Under the pieces are notes generated by a model, which ran no database searches, was not told the origin of the DNA, and saw only the letters and a list, made by a program, of their open reading frames with translations. From assembly GCA_002170915.1 (NCBI GenBank), contig NHHQ01000013.1:1-14071 (forward strand): 14,071 bases of DNA, read 5' to 3'. The stretch is from Rhodospirillaceae bacterium TMED167. GTDB taxonomy: Bacteria; Pseudomonadota; Alphaproteobacteria; Rhodospirillales_A; UBA2165. Positions 6,656-14,071 of this stretch are shown in pieces (the first letter of the stretch is position 1; every line of letters starts with the position of its first letter). A program made the position numbers and the translations under genes.

Positions 6656-8320
6656 TTAGAGCGGCACATCTAGGGTCCGGGGATCGTCGATGGCATAGAG
6701 ATCGATTGCGCCATCCCGGCCTCGGACATCTGTGGTATAAAATGGGTGGTCGGTGGCGTCCACGCCCGCAGTTTCTGTCGCTTTCCGCGATACCACAAAC
6801 AGGCATCCATAGTCTTTGGACTTGGCCTCCAGCCGGGCGGTGACATTGATCACGTCGCCAATGGCGGAGAAGTTTTGCGCGGTGGGCGGGCCCATAGTTC
6901 CCACGATGGCATCACCGTAATGGACGCCGATCCCCATTTGCAGCGGCTCTTTGAGCTCGTGTTTAAGCCTGATGTTGAGGTCTTCGAGCCTTTGCGCCAT
7001 GGCGGCAGCACCCCGGATGGCATTCCGGCAGCCGTCCTCGATGCTCCCGTCTGTGCCGTATAGCGCCATGAGCCCATCCCCCACAAATTGCGCGTAGTGC
7101 CCCCTGGTCTCCAGCAGGGCCTCTGACATTTCCGCGAAAAATTGATTGAGGATAAAAAGGACATCGTATGGCAGTTTCTCTTCTCCCAGTTTTGTGGAGC
7201 CCCGGATATCGACGAACATGCAGGCAATTTTTTGCTCCCGCCCCTGAATGCCGCCGGACCTATTGGCGTCCTGTGCCGTTGCTGACGGTGGCAGAAGAGT
7301 TCGAATGCGAAGATCACGCTGCGGGCGGAGCTGGCAGGCCAGACGCACCTCCTGATCTGCATGGACACGGAGGAGCGCGCTATTTTCCACGTCGTCCGCT
7401 GGCGGTAAATCCGGGGCGGCTTGGCCGACATGTACACGGCAGGTCGTACACCGCCCGCGCCCCCCGCACACCGCCGCGTGCGGCACCCCGGCAGTACGAA
7501 GCGTTTCCAGAATTGTCTGTCCAATCGGTGCGCTGAAGGTTCGCCCGTCCGGGATTGTCACTTTATATGTGCCGTGTCGGTTCCGAAAGACCATTCGGAC
7601 AGAGCGTCCCACAAAGACAGATACGATTAGGAAAGCGAAAATAATGGCGATATTGGGTTCCAGTCGGCTTAGGTCGGCTATCATGTTGGGGTCAGAGCGA
7701 ATGATGGGGTCGAACACCCGTTCCAAATAATCGGGCGTAGTTTCATGGATTTGGGTCAATTGACGTCCCACCCGGGCAAACCCCAGGAAAGCGAGAACCG
7801 GGAGTAAGATGGCGGAACCATAAATGAGCCACGTCCATTTTTTATACCATGGCCGCAGGCGCAGCCAAAAATGCAGGCCCATACACATATGACCCCAGAC
7901 AATGAACATCATGAAAGTCTGTTGCATCCCCCGGATCGGGTCCGATACCCAGATTGCGGCGATGACATATTCATAGGTTGGTTCAAATCCAAATAATTGC
8001 CCCGCAGCCTGGGTGGCGATGATGTGCACCAGGATAAGCGGGAAGATCAAAATGCCGAGGCTGATTTGGGTTGCTTCCCATACCGGCATGCGGAGGGTGG
8101 ACCGGCTATACAAAGAAAATAGTGATAAAAAGAAGTGCAATAGGAAGGCGCCTATCAGAAGCGGACCGCCAGGTGGACCGAACCAAATGGCGGACATGAC
8201 CTTGCGCATGGCCTCCATAGCGTCCAGGGAAATGAGCCCGAGGGAATGGTTGAACAAGTGCGGGATCAAATAAACCGTAACAATCAGCCCAGACCATAAT
8301 CTTAGCCGTTTTTCCCACAT
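6656..8320 (-). CDS. cyaC: Membrane-anchored redox-sensing class III adenylate cyclase (diheme-B anchor, 2Fe-2S, cyclase)
   Basis: A 554-residue, three-part protein that should make cAMP from ATP in the cytoplasm. Residues 1-245 hold about six membrane helices with histidines at His21/His25, His62, His99 and His144/His150. This is the tetra-histidine layout of diheme-B succinate:quinone oxidoreductase anchors, described for Sinorhizobium meliloti CyaC, where quinone redox state sets activity. Residues 250-345 form a [2Fe-2S] ferredoxin domain with Cys285, Cys291, Cys294 and Cys329. Residues 362-545 form the class III catalytic domain: metal-binding Asp371 (FVDIRGST) and Asp415 (VGDGLMA), and transition-state Asn492 and Arg496. 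Gln411 sits where canonical adenylate cyclases have the adenine-specifying lysine. The start is the ATG at 8320 with only a weak upstream purine stretch. It diverges from the RNA methyltransferase gene and ends convergently with the MFS gene. Confidence 0.9.
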   Translation of the reverse strand: MWEKRLRLWSGLIVTVYLIPHLFNHSLGLISLDAMEAMRKVMSAIWFGPPGGPLLIGAFLLHFFLSLFSLYSRSTLRMPVWEATQISLGILIFPLILVHIIATQAAGQLFGFEPTYEYVIAAIWVSDPIRGMQQTFMMFIVWGHMCMGLHFWLRLRPWYKKWTWLIYGSAILLPVLAFLGFARVGRQLTQIHETTPDYLERVFDPIIRSDPNMIADLSRLEPNIAIIFAFLIVSVFVGRSVRMVFRNRHGTYKVTIPDGRTFSAPIGQTILETLRTAGVPHAAVCGGRGRCTTCRVHVGQAAPDLPPADDVENSALLRVHADQEVRLACQLRPQRDLRIRTLLPPSATAQDANRSGGIQGREQKIACMFVDIRGSTKLGEEKLPYDVLFILNQFFAEMSEALLETRGHYAQFVGDGLMALYGTDGSIEDGCRNAIRGAAAMAQRLEDLNIRLKHELKEPLQMGIGVHYGDAIVGTMGPPTAQNFSAIGDVINVTARLEAKSKDYGCLFVVSRKATETAGVDATDHPFYTTDVRGRDGAIDLYAIDDPRTLDVPL

Positions 8321-8432
8321 GTTCCGTTTTTCCCCGCTGGCATAAGAATTCTGCCACTACCGTTGCAATTGTCGCCAAGGGTAGGCTAAGTACAAGTCAT
8401 ATATCTGTTATTGATGGAGAGCAGAATCAATC

Positions 8433-9029
8433 GTGCGAGGATTTTTTGGTATTGGAGTGGAGTGTGTGAGCAAATCCATGAACGTGGGTAGCCTGTTCCG
8501 CTCTGCGCATGCATTTGGCGCGGGCTTCGTTTTCACCGTCAACGCTCAATATGACAAAGGCGAAGGCCGCAAGGCGGACACGTCTGGCACACCGGATCAC
8601 GTGCCATTTTACAGCTTTCCCGATGTAGAAAGTCTTGTTTTGCCTACCCGTTGCGAGTTGGTGGGCATCGAACTGGTTCCAGATGCCTCTGAACTTCCAA
8701 GCTTCCGTCATCCGCATCAAGCGGCCTATGTCTTGGGACCGGAGCGGGGCAGCTTGTCTCCGGCGATGCAGGCGCGCTGCGCCTACAAAGTTCAAATTCC
8801 CACGAAGTTCTGTGTGAATGTCGGCATCGCCGGTGCCATCGCCATGTATGACCGTGTCATAAGTTTGGGTAAATATCCACGCCGGCCCGTGACGCCGCGC
8901 GGTCCGATGGAATCCCTGCCGGATCATAAGTTCGGAGGCCCCGCCCTCCGACGTAAAATGGACGGTTATCGGGCCGATACCCCGGCAGCCGAATTGGATG
9001 AATATCTGGAAACCGTAAACGAACTATGA
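8433..9029 (+). CDS. SpoU/TrmH-family RNA 2'-O-methyltransferase
   Basis: A 198-residue SPOUT-fold enzyme expected to transfer a methyl group from S-adenosylmethionine to a ribose 2'-hydroxyl in tRNA or rRNA; the target base is unknown. Motif 1 is MNVGSLFRSA (16-25, with Asn17 and Arg23), motif 2 is YVLGPERGSLS (99-109), and motif 3 is IPTKFCVNVGIAGAIAMYD (122-140), which together form the trefoil-knot SAM site. It lacks an N-terminal RNA-binding extension, so it is a minimal member. The GTG at 8433 is preferred because the conserved RGFFGIGVE stretch starts right there; GGAG at 8416-8419 is rather distant. Its stop codon overlaps the next start as ATGA. It heads a plus-strand cluster of four genes. 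Confidence 0.88.
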   Translation: MRGFFGIGVECVSKSMNVGSLFRSAHAFGAGFVFTVNAQYDKGEGRKADTSGTPDHVPFYSFPDVESLVLPTRCELVGIELVPDASELPSFRHPHQAAYVLGPERGSLSPAMQARCAYKVQIPTKFCVNVGIAGAIAMYDRVISLGKYPRRPVTPRGPMESLPDHKFGGPALRRKMDGYRADTPAAELDEYLETVNEL

Positions 9030-9532
9030 TCAAAACTGTTTTAACCCTGTCAGCTATTTTATTCGCTTTTGCGGCCGCTTCTGTCGCGGCTCAGACTTTT
9101 ATTAAGACCACTGGAGACTGGAGTGCGTTCAAGGACGATAGTGGTAAATCCCCCAGCTGCTATATCGCAAGCGCCCCGAAAAAAGAAACCGGCAATTATA
9201 AACGCCGGGGTGATACGTTCGTGCTGATCTCCCACAGGCCGGGCGAGAGTGCTTGGGATGTTTTCGAACTCCGGGCCGGTTATGCTTATAAAAAGGGCTC
9301 TCGCGTCACGTTGGTGATTGATGGCCAAAAATTTGGTCTCTTCACCCAGCAAAATGCGGCTTGGGCCAAGGACGCAAAAACTGATCGGGCCCTTGCCCGC
9401 GCCATGATCAGGGGGAGTAAAATGATAGTGACGGGCACGTCGGCGCGGGGCACCACGACGGTAGACACTTATTCCCTCCGCGGCTTCACCGCCGCCTATA
9501 AGACCATCGGCCGCGACTGCGGCGTGAAATAG
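9026..9532 (+). CDS. IalB-family (invasion-associated locus B) secreted protein
   Basis: A 168-residue protein with a clear signal peptide (1-22, cleavage near VAA-Q), so it is periplasmic or envelope-associated. The body shows the IalB-like pattern: [10 protein letters not shown] near 28, a cysteine in SPSCYIAS (Cys45), a beta-rich middle ([13 protein letters not shown]), and a second cysteine close to the end (Cys165) that may pair with Cys45. The family is named after a Bartonella protein linked to erythrocyte invasion, but it is widespread in free-living alphaproteobacteria, where its role is not known. Here it starts inside the stop codon of the RNA methyltransferase gene (ATGA, 4-base overlap) and lies 7 bases before rlmN. 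It is thus part of a translation-linked cluster rather than a virulence locus. Confidence 0.78.
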   Translation: MIKTVLTLSAILFAFAAASVAAQTFIKTTGDWSAFKDDSGKSPSCYIASAPKKETGNYKRRGDTFVLISHRPGESAWDVFELRAGYAYKKGSRVTLVIDGQKFGLFTQQNAAWAKDAKTDRALARAMIRGSKMIVTGTSARGTTTVDTYSLRGFTAAYKTIGRDCGVK

Positions 9533-9539
9533 GGGCGGC

Positions 9540-10640
9540 GTGACTGAAAGTCAAAAACCTAATCTTATTGGACTGAGCCGGGATGAACTGGCTGCCGAAA
9601 TGGCCCGCCTGGGGGAAAAACCTTTCCGTGCAAAGCAATTGTGGCATTGGATATATTTTCGGGGCACTACTCGCTTTGCCGACATGACCACCCTCTCCGG
9701 TGACCTCCAGGAAAAACTGACGGCGACCTTCGTCATTGAGCGTCCCGCCACGGTCACCGAGCAGTTCTCGACGGATGGCACCCGCAAATGGCTGTTGCGG
9801 ACCCGGGACGGCAATGAGGTGGAATCGGTATATATCCCGGAGAAGGACCGGGGGGCACTCTGCATTTCCAGTCAAGTGGGCTGTACCCTTACCTGCTCTT
9901 TTTGCCACACCGGCACCCAACGCATGGTACGCAATTTGACGGCTGGCGAGATTGTCGGACAAATGATGGTGGCTCGTGACACATACCAGGAATGGCCGTC
10001 CCCGGTGGACGGGCGGCTGCTCTCCAATATTGTCATGATGGGCATGGGCGAGCCTTTGTATAATTTTGATTCAGTGGCCACGGCACTGAAGATCATCATG
10101 GACCCTGAGGGCTTGGCGCTCTCGAAGCGCCGCATCACCCTGTCCACGTCGGGTCTTGTGCCCATGATCAAGCGCGTGGGTAAAGAATTGGGTGTCGGCC
10201 TCGCCATCTCCCTCCATGCGGTCCGGGATGATCTCCGCAACGAGTTGGTCCCAATCAATAAAAAGCATCCAATCCGGGAATTGCTGGCAGCCTGTCGTGC
10301 GTATCCCGGTGCTAACAACGCCCGCCGCATCACCTTTGAATATGTCATGTTGAAAGGCGTGAACGATTCCGAAGCCGATGCCCACGAACTCGCCAGGCTT
10401 TTGAAGGATATTCACGCCAAGGTGAACCTCATTCCCTTCAACAAGTGGCCTGGGGCGAAATACGACTGCTCACCACCTCATAAGATCAAGAAATTTTCTG
10501 AAATCTTAAACAGTCATGAGCTATCAGCGCCCATCCGCGTCCCCCGCGGCCGGGATATCATGGCCGCTTGTGGGCAGCTCAAAAGTGAGAGCGAGCGCAA
10601 ACGGGCGGGAGATGGTGTGCCAGTAGTGGCCGTGCCGTGA
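9540..10640 (+). CDS. rlmN: Dual-specificity 23S rRNA (A2503-C2) / tRNA (A37-C2) methyltransferase RlmN
   Basis: A 366-residue radical SAM enzyme that adds a C2 methyl group to A2503 of 23S rRNA and A37 of certain tRNAs. The radical SAM cluster motif is C-x3-C-x2-C (Cys115, Cys119, Cys122) in [15 protein letters not shown]. The catalytic cysteines of the ping-pong mechanism are present: Cys344 in [11 protein letters not shown] (the methyl-carrying residue) and Cys108 (GALCISS), probably equivalent to the second conserved cysteine. MGMGEPLYN and the C-terminal [12 protein letters not shown] are family signatures. It starts at the GTG at 9540 behind AGGGGC, and its last codons overlap the next gene as GTGA. 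Confidence 0.97.
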   Translation: MTESQKPNLIGLSRDELAAEMARLGEKPFRAKQLWHWIYFRGTTRFADMTTLSGDLQEKLTATFVIERPATVTEQFSTDGTRKWLLRTRDGNEVESVYIPEKDRGALCISSQVGCTLTCSFCHTGTQRMVRNLTAGEIVGQMMVARDTYQEWPSPVDGRLLSNIVMMGMGEPLYNFDSVATALKIIMDPEGLALSKRRITLSTSGLVPMIKRVGKELGVGLAISLHAVRDDLRNELVPINKKHPIRELLAACRAYPGANNARRITFEYVMLKGVNDSEADAHELARLLKDIHAKVNLIPFNKWPGAKYDCSPPHKIKKFSEILNSHELSAPIRVPRGRDIMAACGQLKSESERKRAGDGVPVVAVP

Positions 10641-11431
10641 CTCCTCTCCCGGTATTTGGCACCGTCCGGGCTGCTTATGCATTTGTCTGGCGGGAACGCC
10701 GGCAATTTTGGCAGTTGACCCTGCCACCGTTGGTCATTCTCGCCATTCTCTCTGCCTTGGTGCAGTGGGGAACTGTCACCTCCAGCGTGACGGTGGATGG
10801 TGTGAAGTCTTTTACCGTTCAACGGTCAGGCTGGGTGGGTGTTTTGTCTTTTGTGTTGCTGTTGTTCAACGTATGGGTTTGGCTTGCCTACAGCGTTGCT
10901 TGGCACCGTAGTTATCTTTTGCCAGGCCGCGGTTACTCTGCGGTAGACGCCTACCGGTTGCATGGCCGTCAAGTTCGCTTTCTTTGGACCACGTTTAAGA
11001 TTTTTCTGTTGATGATCCCAGGCCTCTTCGTCTTTCCCCTATTCGCTACCTTCGCGGCTGCCGGTGTCGCGGCGGTACTGCTCGGTGTTGTGACTTACGG
11101 CTATGTTTACGGCCGCCTGCTAATCTGGTTGCCGGCTGTTGCTGTCGATGATCGGTTGTCATTTGGGGAGGCCTGGGCGGTGTCTGAGGGCAACGGCTTT
11201 CGCCTGCTGGGGATCGTCGTGGGAGTTACCATTCCGCTCATCTTCCTGAGCCTTCCTGCTCTGATTTTGGTGGGCCCGCTGGGCGTCGCTGACGGTGCCG
11301 CCAATTCTCTCACCGTAGGATTGCTCGGCAGCTTGATTGCCGAATTTTTCTCGTTCATTGGGTTGGCTGCTAGTATTTCGGCCCTGTCGATTGCCTACGG
11401 AGCGCTGCGCCGGCACTACCTGTCCAGTTAA
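10637..11431 (+). CDS. Six-helix membrane protein of unknown function
   Basis: A 264-residue integral membrane protein with predicted helices near 27-44, 66-88, 117-137, 138-165, 189-213 and 226-254. A short N-terminal cytoplasmic segment ([19 protein letters not shown]) leads into helix 1. The stretch [32 protein letters not shown] (split about 161-192) resembles a repeat-like loop seen in uncharacterised proteobacterial membrane proteins related to the DUF975 and GDPD-membrane-domain type. No catalytic motif is visible. The GTG start at 10637 overlaps the rlmN stop codon by 4 bases (GTGA), which argues for translational coupling. Function cannot be assigned. Confidence 0.8.
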   Translation: MTPLPVFGTVRAAYAFVWRERRQFWQLTLPPLVILAILSALVQWGTVTSSVTVDGVKSFTVQRSGWVGVLSFVLLLFNVWVWLAYSVAWHRSYLLPGRGYSAVDAYRLHGRQVRFLWTTFKIFLLMIPGLFVFPLFATFAAAGVAAVLLGVVTYGYVYGRLLIWLPAVAVDDRLSFGEAWAVSEGNGFRLLGIVVGVTIPLIFLSLPALILVGPLGVADGAANSLTVGLLGSLIAEFFSFIGLAASISALSIAYGALRRHYLSS

Positions 11432-11537
11432 CGAAAACCCTGTGATGCACGTTCGGGAACGGGTCGCACCGCCAAATACATGATTAGTCTCTTAAGGTGA
11501 TGCCGCCGCCCTCCTTTTTTGCTTGCCAACAGGTTGA

Positions 11538-11543
11538 TATAAG
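11538..11543 (+). promoter_or_regulatory. Possible -10 element for the DsbA-like gene
   Basis: TATAAG lies 62 bases before the DsbA-like ATG in a 174-base gap. The T-rich hexamer at the expected -35 distance (11515-11520) is a poor match, so this is only a candidate. The gap has no clear terminator for the upstream cluster, so read-through is also possible. Confidence 0.25.
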
Positions 11544-11605
11544 GGCCGCTATCCCCGTACTTGGCCACCTGTATTGTGGGGACCTAATAAAGCGGAGCGG
11601 ACGCT

Positions 11606-12286
11606 ATGGGAACATTGACGAAAGAGCTGATTTACGTAGGTGACCCCATGTGTTCCTGGTGTTACGGGTTTGCCGCCGCTAAGAAAAAACTGGAAGATCA
11701 GTGCGCTGGCCGCGCTGTGACCACGTTGGTGGTAGGCGGGCTCCACATTGACTGGACAGCGCCCCAGGATGCGGAACGTAAAAAATTCCTCGATACCCAC
11801 TGGCGCGAGATCGGAGAACGCTCCGGGCAGCCTTTTAAATTTGATATTCTGGAACGGGATGATTTTGTCTACAACACGGAGGCCGCATGCCGTGCCGTGG
11901 TCACGGCCCGCGAGCTGGAAGGCAATGCCGTGGCGCTAAGTTTCTTCACGTATACCCAGAGCGCGTTCTATGCGGAAAACCGGGATGTGACGGAAGATGA
12001 TATCTTGATCGATCTGGCGGATGAGTTTGGCTTTGATAAAACCCGCTTCGCGCCGCTGTTTACATCCGAAGAGATGATGCAAAAAACCATAATGGATTTC
12101 CAATTTGCGCGACGACTGGGAGTCAATGGGTTCCCCACCATCGTGGTCAATGATAAAAACGGCTACGCCTACTTGACCGTTGGATTCCAGGACTACAACA
12201 TTCTGGAACCCGTTGTTGAAGCCTGGCTGACAGGTGCTTTACCCGACCGGTTGGCGGCAGAGCAACAGGGGGCACACCCAGGGTGA
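11606..12286 (+). CDS. DsbA/FrnE-like thioredoxin-fold oxidoreductase, cytoplasmic
   Basis: A 226-residue DsbA-family protein without a signal peptide, so probably a cytoplasmic dithiol-disulfide oxidoreductase or related protein. The active site is DPMCSWCYGF with Cys16 and Cys19 in a CxxC motif, followed by a helical insertion domain (about 60-165). The thioredoxin fold resumes at LGVNGFPTIVV (171-181), where Pro177 is the cis-proline that packs against the CxxC. FrnE and related proteins in oxidative-stress responses share this layout; 2-hydroxychromene-2-carboxylate isomerases share the fold but lack the CxxC. The client protein is unknown. The start is the ATG at 11606, with GGAG about 10 bases upstream. 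It ends 2 bases from the end of a convergent pseudogene. Confidence 0.88.
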   Translation: MGTLTKELIYVGDPMCSWCYGFAAAKKKLEDQCAGRAVTTLVVGGLHIDWTAPQDAERKKFLDTHWREIGERSGQPFKFDILERDDFVYNTEAACRAVVTARELEGNAVALSFFTYTQSAFYAENRDVTEDDILIDLADEFGFDKTRFAPLFTSEEMMQKTIMDFQFARRLGVNGFPTIVVNDKNGYAYLTVGFQDYNILEPVVEAWLTGALPDRLAAEQQGAHPG

Positions 12287-12288
12287 CC

Positions 12289-13059
12289 TCAGGTTCCGGT
12301 GATTGCGCCAGACACCCTCAGCCAATCTGGCGCTAAACTGTTTGATAGGCCAGTAGGATTGGCAAATCCCATGAGATTTGCATAAGCTCCGTTTAGGTAC
12401 CTCAGCCCTTGGCCCTCCAAAAGGCTGATATTTTCCAAACTGACCCCAAAGACCTGCATGGGTGTCTCGTCGATGAACAACAGGTTCGTAAACTGTTCTC
12501 CCAGGAGGTGAATATTCGCATCGGGTCCGCCTGGCCTGGCCGCCAGCGCCTGGGGCGCAAATTCAAATAGAATGATCAGCTTGTCCTGGTTCTAGAGCAT
12601 CGGATTCTTCATGCCCCGTATGATCGACGGCTCCCGACCTTGCGCATTGATTTTGATGAAGTGAACACCTCCTATCTGATTGGAGAGGAAGATGTCGATG
12701 GGCGTGGTTTGGATGTCTAGGGTATCGGCCCCCCATCCTTCAGCGGGCTGATAAAAATGATGGCATTCCGAATTGTCTTGATGCAGATACAGTGCAAAGG
12801 GCCCGGCGTCATATAATACCACAAGACGGAAGCAGGCAATATTGTCTAGGCCGGCATGGGCGTAATTCTGGGCGAGGATATAAAATTTTTTTGCATCAGG
12901 TTTAAACGCAGAAATGCGGTCTTTGGGAATGGCTATTTTTGAGGCCTAAACGATGAAATAGCAAAAATTTGTAACGATATCCAACACAGTGTTACTGGAA
13001 GTTATCTGCTGACACATGGGTGTCGTTTCGCAAGCCTCACAAACTCCCGTCGACTGCAA
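12289..13059 (-). pseudogene. Decayed FkbM-family SAM-dependent methyltransferase gene
   Basis: One minus-strand frame, read through stops at 12948 and 12594, follows the FkbM methyltransferase pattern from end to end. It shows GVCEACETTPM (like the usual GVYEPYET), TVLDIVTNFCYF (like TVLDIGANIGYF, SAM motif I), ISAFKPDAKKF (like AFEPDPxNF), NYAHAGLDN, TTPIDIFL, GGVHFIKINAQGREPSIIRGM (like VDFIKIDVQGAEPxxLRGM), and finally LLFIDE and YANLMGF. There is no frameshift. Both in-frame TAG codons fall at ordinary positions, the one at 12948 where a leucine is usual. The glycines of motif I are replaced (V, T, C), so SAM binding should be lost even with readthrough. A TAA at 13062 closes the frame upstream and no good start exists. 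These enzymes often O-methylate glycans or secondary metabolites. It is convergent with the DsbA-like gene. Confidence 0.8.
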
Positions 13060-13062
13060 TTA

Positions 13063-13243
13063 CCCGGATAGGAAAGGGCATCTTGATTTGAATGTCAACA
13101 AATTATAGGACGGGCTTACCGTTAGGGTTACAAGTGTTAGAACCGTTGGTGTTTCGACATGCGCCTGATCATAAATCGATATATCACCCGCCACTCACTA
13201 ACGCTTAGCCTAGTGATCACGAAAATAAAATTAGATGTCACAG
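13063..13243. other. Non-coding gap between recR and the methyltransferase relic
   Basis: About 180 bases with no supported reading frame. A short palindrome AGTGATCAC sits near 13212-13220 and AGCTAGCT overlaps the recR stop. No T-run hairpin for recR was found. Part of it could be the eroded promoter and N-terminal codons of the FkbM relic. Confidence 0.4.
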
Positions 13244-13837
13244 CTAGCTCTGTCGCCGCTCCTTCAGCGCAGCACTCAGCGTGCCGTCGTCCAGGTAGTC
13301 CAGCTCGCCACCGACGGGAATACCATGGGCGAGGGCGGTGACAGTGACATTGCTGTGCGCCAGCCGGTCGGTGATATAATGGGCCGTCGTTTTACCGTCC
13401 ACAGTGGCGCTGGTGGCGAGGATGACCTCGGAAACGGACTCTAGGCTTGCCCGTCTAAGCAGCTCGCCAATGCTGAGATCCTCTGGTCCGATGCCGTCTA
13501 GCGGCGAGAGGACGCCTCCTAAAACATGATACCCCCCCTTGAATGCGGCTGTTCGTTCGAGCGCCCATAAATCGGCTACTTCCTCTACAACGCATATGAT
13601 GGCCGGGTCCCGCCGGACGTCCGTGCAAATGGCACACGGGTCAACCGTGTCTAAATTGCCACACGCGCTGCATTGCTGAACGCTCTCGGAAGCGGACGCC
13701 ATTGCCGCCACGAGGGGCTTCAGAAGCTGTTCCCTGTTTTTGATCAGATGTAAGGTGGCCCGGCGCGCAGACCGGGGCCCGAATCCCGGAAGTCTTGAAA
13801 TCAGCTGAATCAGTAGGTCAATGTCACTGGTGGCCAT
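13244..13837 (-). CDS. recR: Recombination mediator protein RecR
   Basis: A 197-residue RecR, normal length. With RecF and RecO it loads RecA onto gapped single-stranded DNA. Domains in order are the helix-hairpin-helix [11 protein letters not shown] (16-26), the four-cysteine zinc finger (Cys56, Cys59, Cys68, Cys71), the Toprim domain (about 78-172, IICVVEE with Glu85 and Glu86), and the C-terminal [21 protein letters not shown]. The segment usually written ILATNPTVEG reads [10 protein letters not shown] here, with serine in place of the conserved asparagine. The ATG at 13837 has GAGG about 11 bases upstream. It starts 17 bases after the ybaB-type gene, the common bacterial ybaB-recR order, so the two probably form an operon. 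Confidence 0.97.
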   Translation of the reverse strand: MATSDIDLLIQLISRLPGFGPRSARRATLHLIKNREQLLKPLVAAMASASESVQQCSACGNLDTVDPCAICTDVRRDPAIICVVEEVADLWALERTAAFKGGYHVLGGVLSPLDGIGPEDLSIGELLRRASLESVSEVILATSATVDGKTTAHYITDRLAHSNVTVTALAHGIPVGGELDYLDDGTLSAALKERRQS

Positions 13838-13854
13838 ACTAACCGCATCCTCAC

Positions 13855-14071
13855 TTAAAACGGTAGTTTGAAGCCGGGAGGTAGCTGCAGGCCACCGGTG
13901 AGCTCCGACATTTTTTCCTGAACTTTGCTCTCTACCTTGGAGCGGGCGTCATTAGCGGCAGCAACGATTAGGTCTTCCAGCATTTCCGCACTGTCCGGCG
14001 ACAAAAGGCTAGGGTCGATTTTTAGGCGCCGTGCCTCGTTCTTGCCGGTGAGGGTAAATTCCACCATGCCA
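13855..14071 (-). CDS. YbaB/EbfC-family nucleoid-associated protein, 5' end beyond window
   Basis: The C-terminal 72 or so residues of a YbaB/EbfC DNA-binding protein (full length about 105-110). Conserved features are [23 protein letters not shown], split across the middle beta strands, then [21 protein letters not shown], the long helix used for dimerisation, and the ending LPPGFKLPF. The visible ATG at 14067 is internal: the frame stays open to the window edge and family members have a further N-terminal helix. YbaB dimers bind DNA and affect nucleoid organisation, and the gene usually sits between dnaX and recR. Its 17-base spacing to recR fits that arrangement. Confidence 0.93.
   Translation of the reverse strand, partial: GMVEFTLTGKNEARRLKIDPSLLSPDSAEMLEDLIVAAANDARSKVESKVQEKMSELTGGLQLPPGFKLPF

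Noticed and set aside
6850..7524. 224-codon minus-strand frame inside the cyclase gene
   Set aside because: It overlaps the cyclase and ferredoxin domains in another frame; the overlapping frame carries all the conserved motifs.
8427..8927. 166-codon minus-strand frame opposite the RNA methyltransferase gene
   Set aside because: The plus strand has three SPOUT motifs; the minus frame has no recognisable domain.
12289..12480. Separate 63-codon minus-strand gene
   Set aside because: It is the C-terminal end of the same FkbM relic, not an independent gene.
12592..12822. Separate 76-codon minus-strand gene starting at a GTG
   Set aside because: It is the central part of the FkbM relic; matching sequence continues in the same frame on both sides of its ends.
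1..14071. CRISPR array, tRNA/rRNA genes, phage or toxin-antitoxin module
   Set aside because: No regularly spaced repeats, no cloverleaf-like or rRNA-like sequence and no such protein families were seen on either strand.

Overview
The window reads as chromosomal DNA of an alphaproteobacterium. This rests on the mix of genes: a PII protein paired with ammonium channels, a UbiH/COQ6-type ubiquinone hydroxylase, an IalB-family periplasmic protein beside rlmN, a CyaC-like redox-sensing adenylate cyclase of the type described in Sinorhizobium, and a recR-ybaB pair. GC content is moderate to high. No finer placement is possible from the sequence alone. No tRNA, rRNA, CRISPR array or intact mobile element was seen.

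Left third (1-3600), minus strand, nitrogen acquisition. glnK and amtB form a tight operon, 11 bases apart, ending in a strong 14-bp hairpin terminator. A second, paralogous Amt channel follows and runs off the left edge. Each unit has its own sigma-54-type -24/-12 promoter in exact register, one before glnK (3390-3405) and one before the second amt (1372-1387). This suggests that NtrC-type nitrogen control acts independently on the two channels.

Middle (3605-8320). A FAD-dependent ubiquinone-type hydroxylase and an MFS transporter lie on the plus strand. A 470-base stretch without a recognisable gene follows. Next, on the minus strand, is a 554-residue class III nucleotide cyclase. It has a six-helix, histidine-rich membrane anchor, a [2Fe-2S] ferredoxin domain and a C-terminal cyclase domain, and is probably a sensor of quinone and redox state that makes cAMP.

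Plus-strand cluster (8433-12286). A SpoU/TrmH RNA methyltransferase, an IalB-like secreted protein, RlmN and a six-helix membrane protein are packed together. Two of the junctions overlap by 4 bases, so the genes are probably co-transcribed and partly translationally coupled. A cytoplasmic DsbA/FrnE-like thioredoxin-fold protein with a CSWC active site follows after a 174-base gap.

Right end (12289-14071), minus strand. A decayed FkbM-family methyltransferase gene is still readable in one frame but is broken by stop codons and has lost its SAM-binding glycines. Beyond it are recR and the 3' part of a YbaB/EbfC nucleoid-protein gene that continues past the right edge, in the usual ybaB-recR order.

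No undescribed multi-gene system could be supported. The most interesting items are the redox-sensing cyclase with its unusual purine-specifying residue, the paired sigma-54 promoters, and the FkbM relic.
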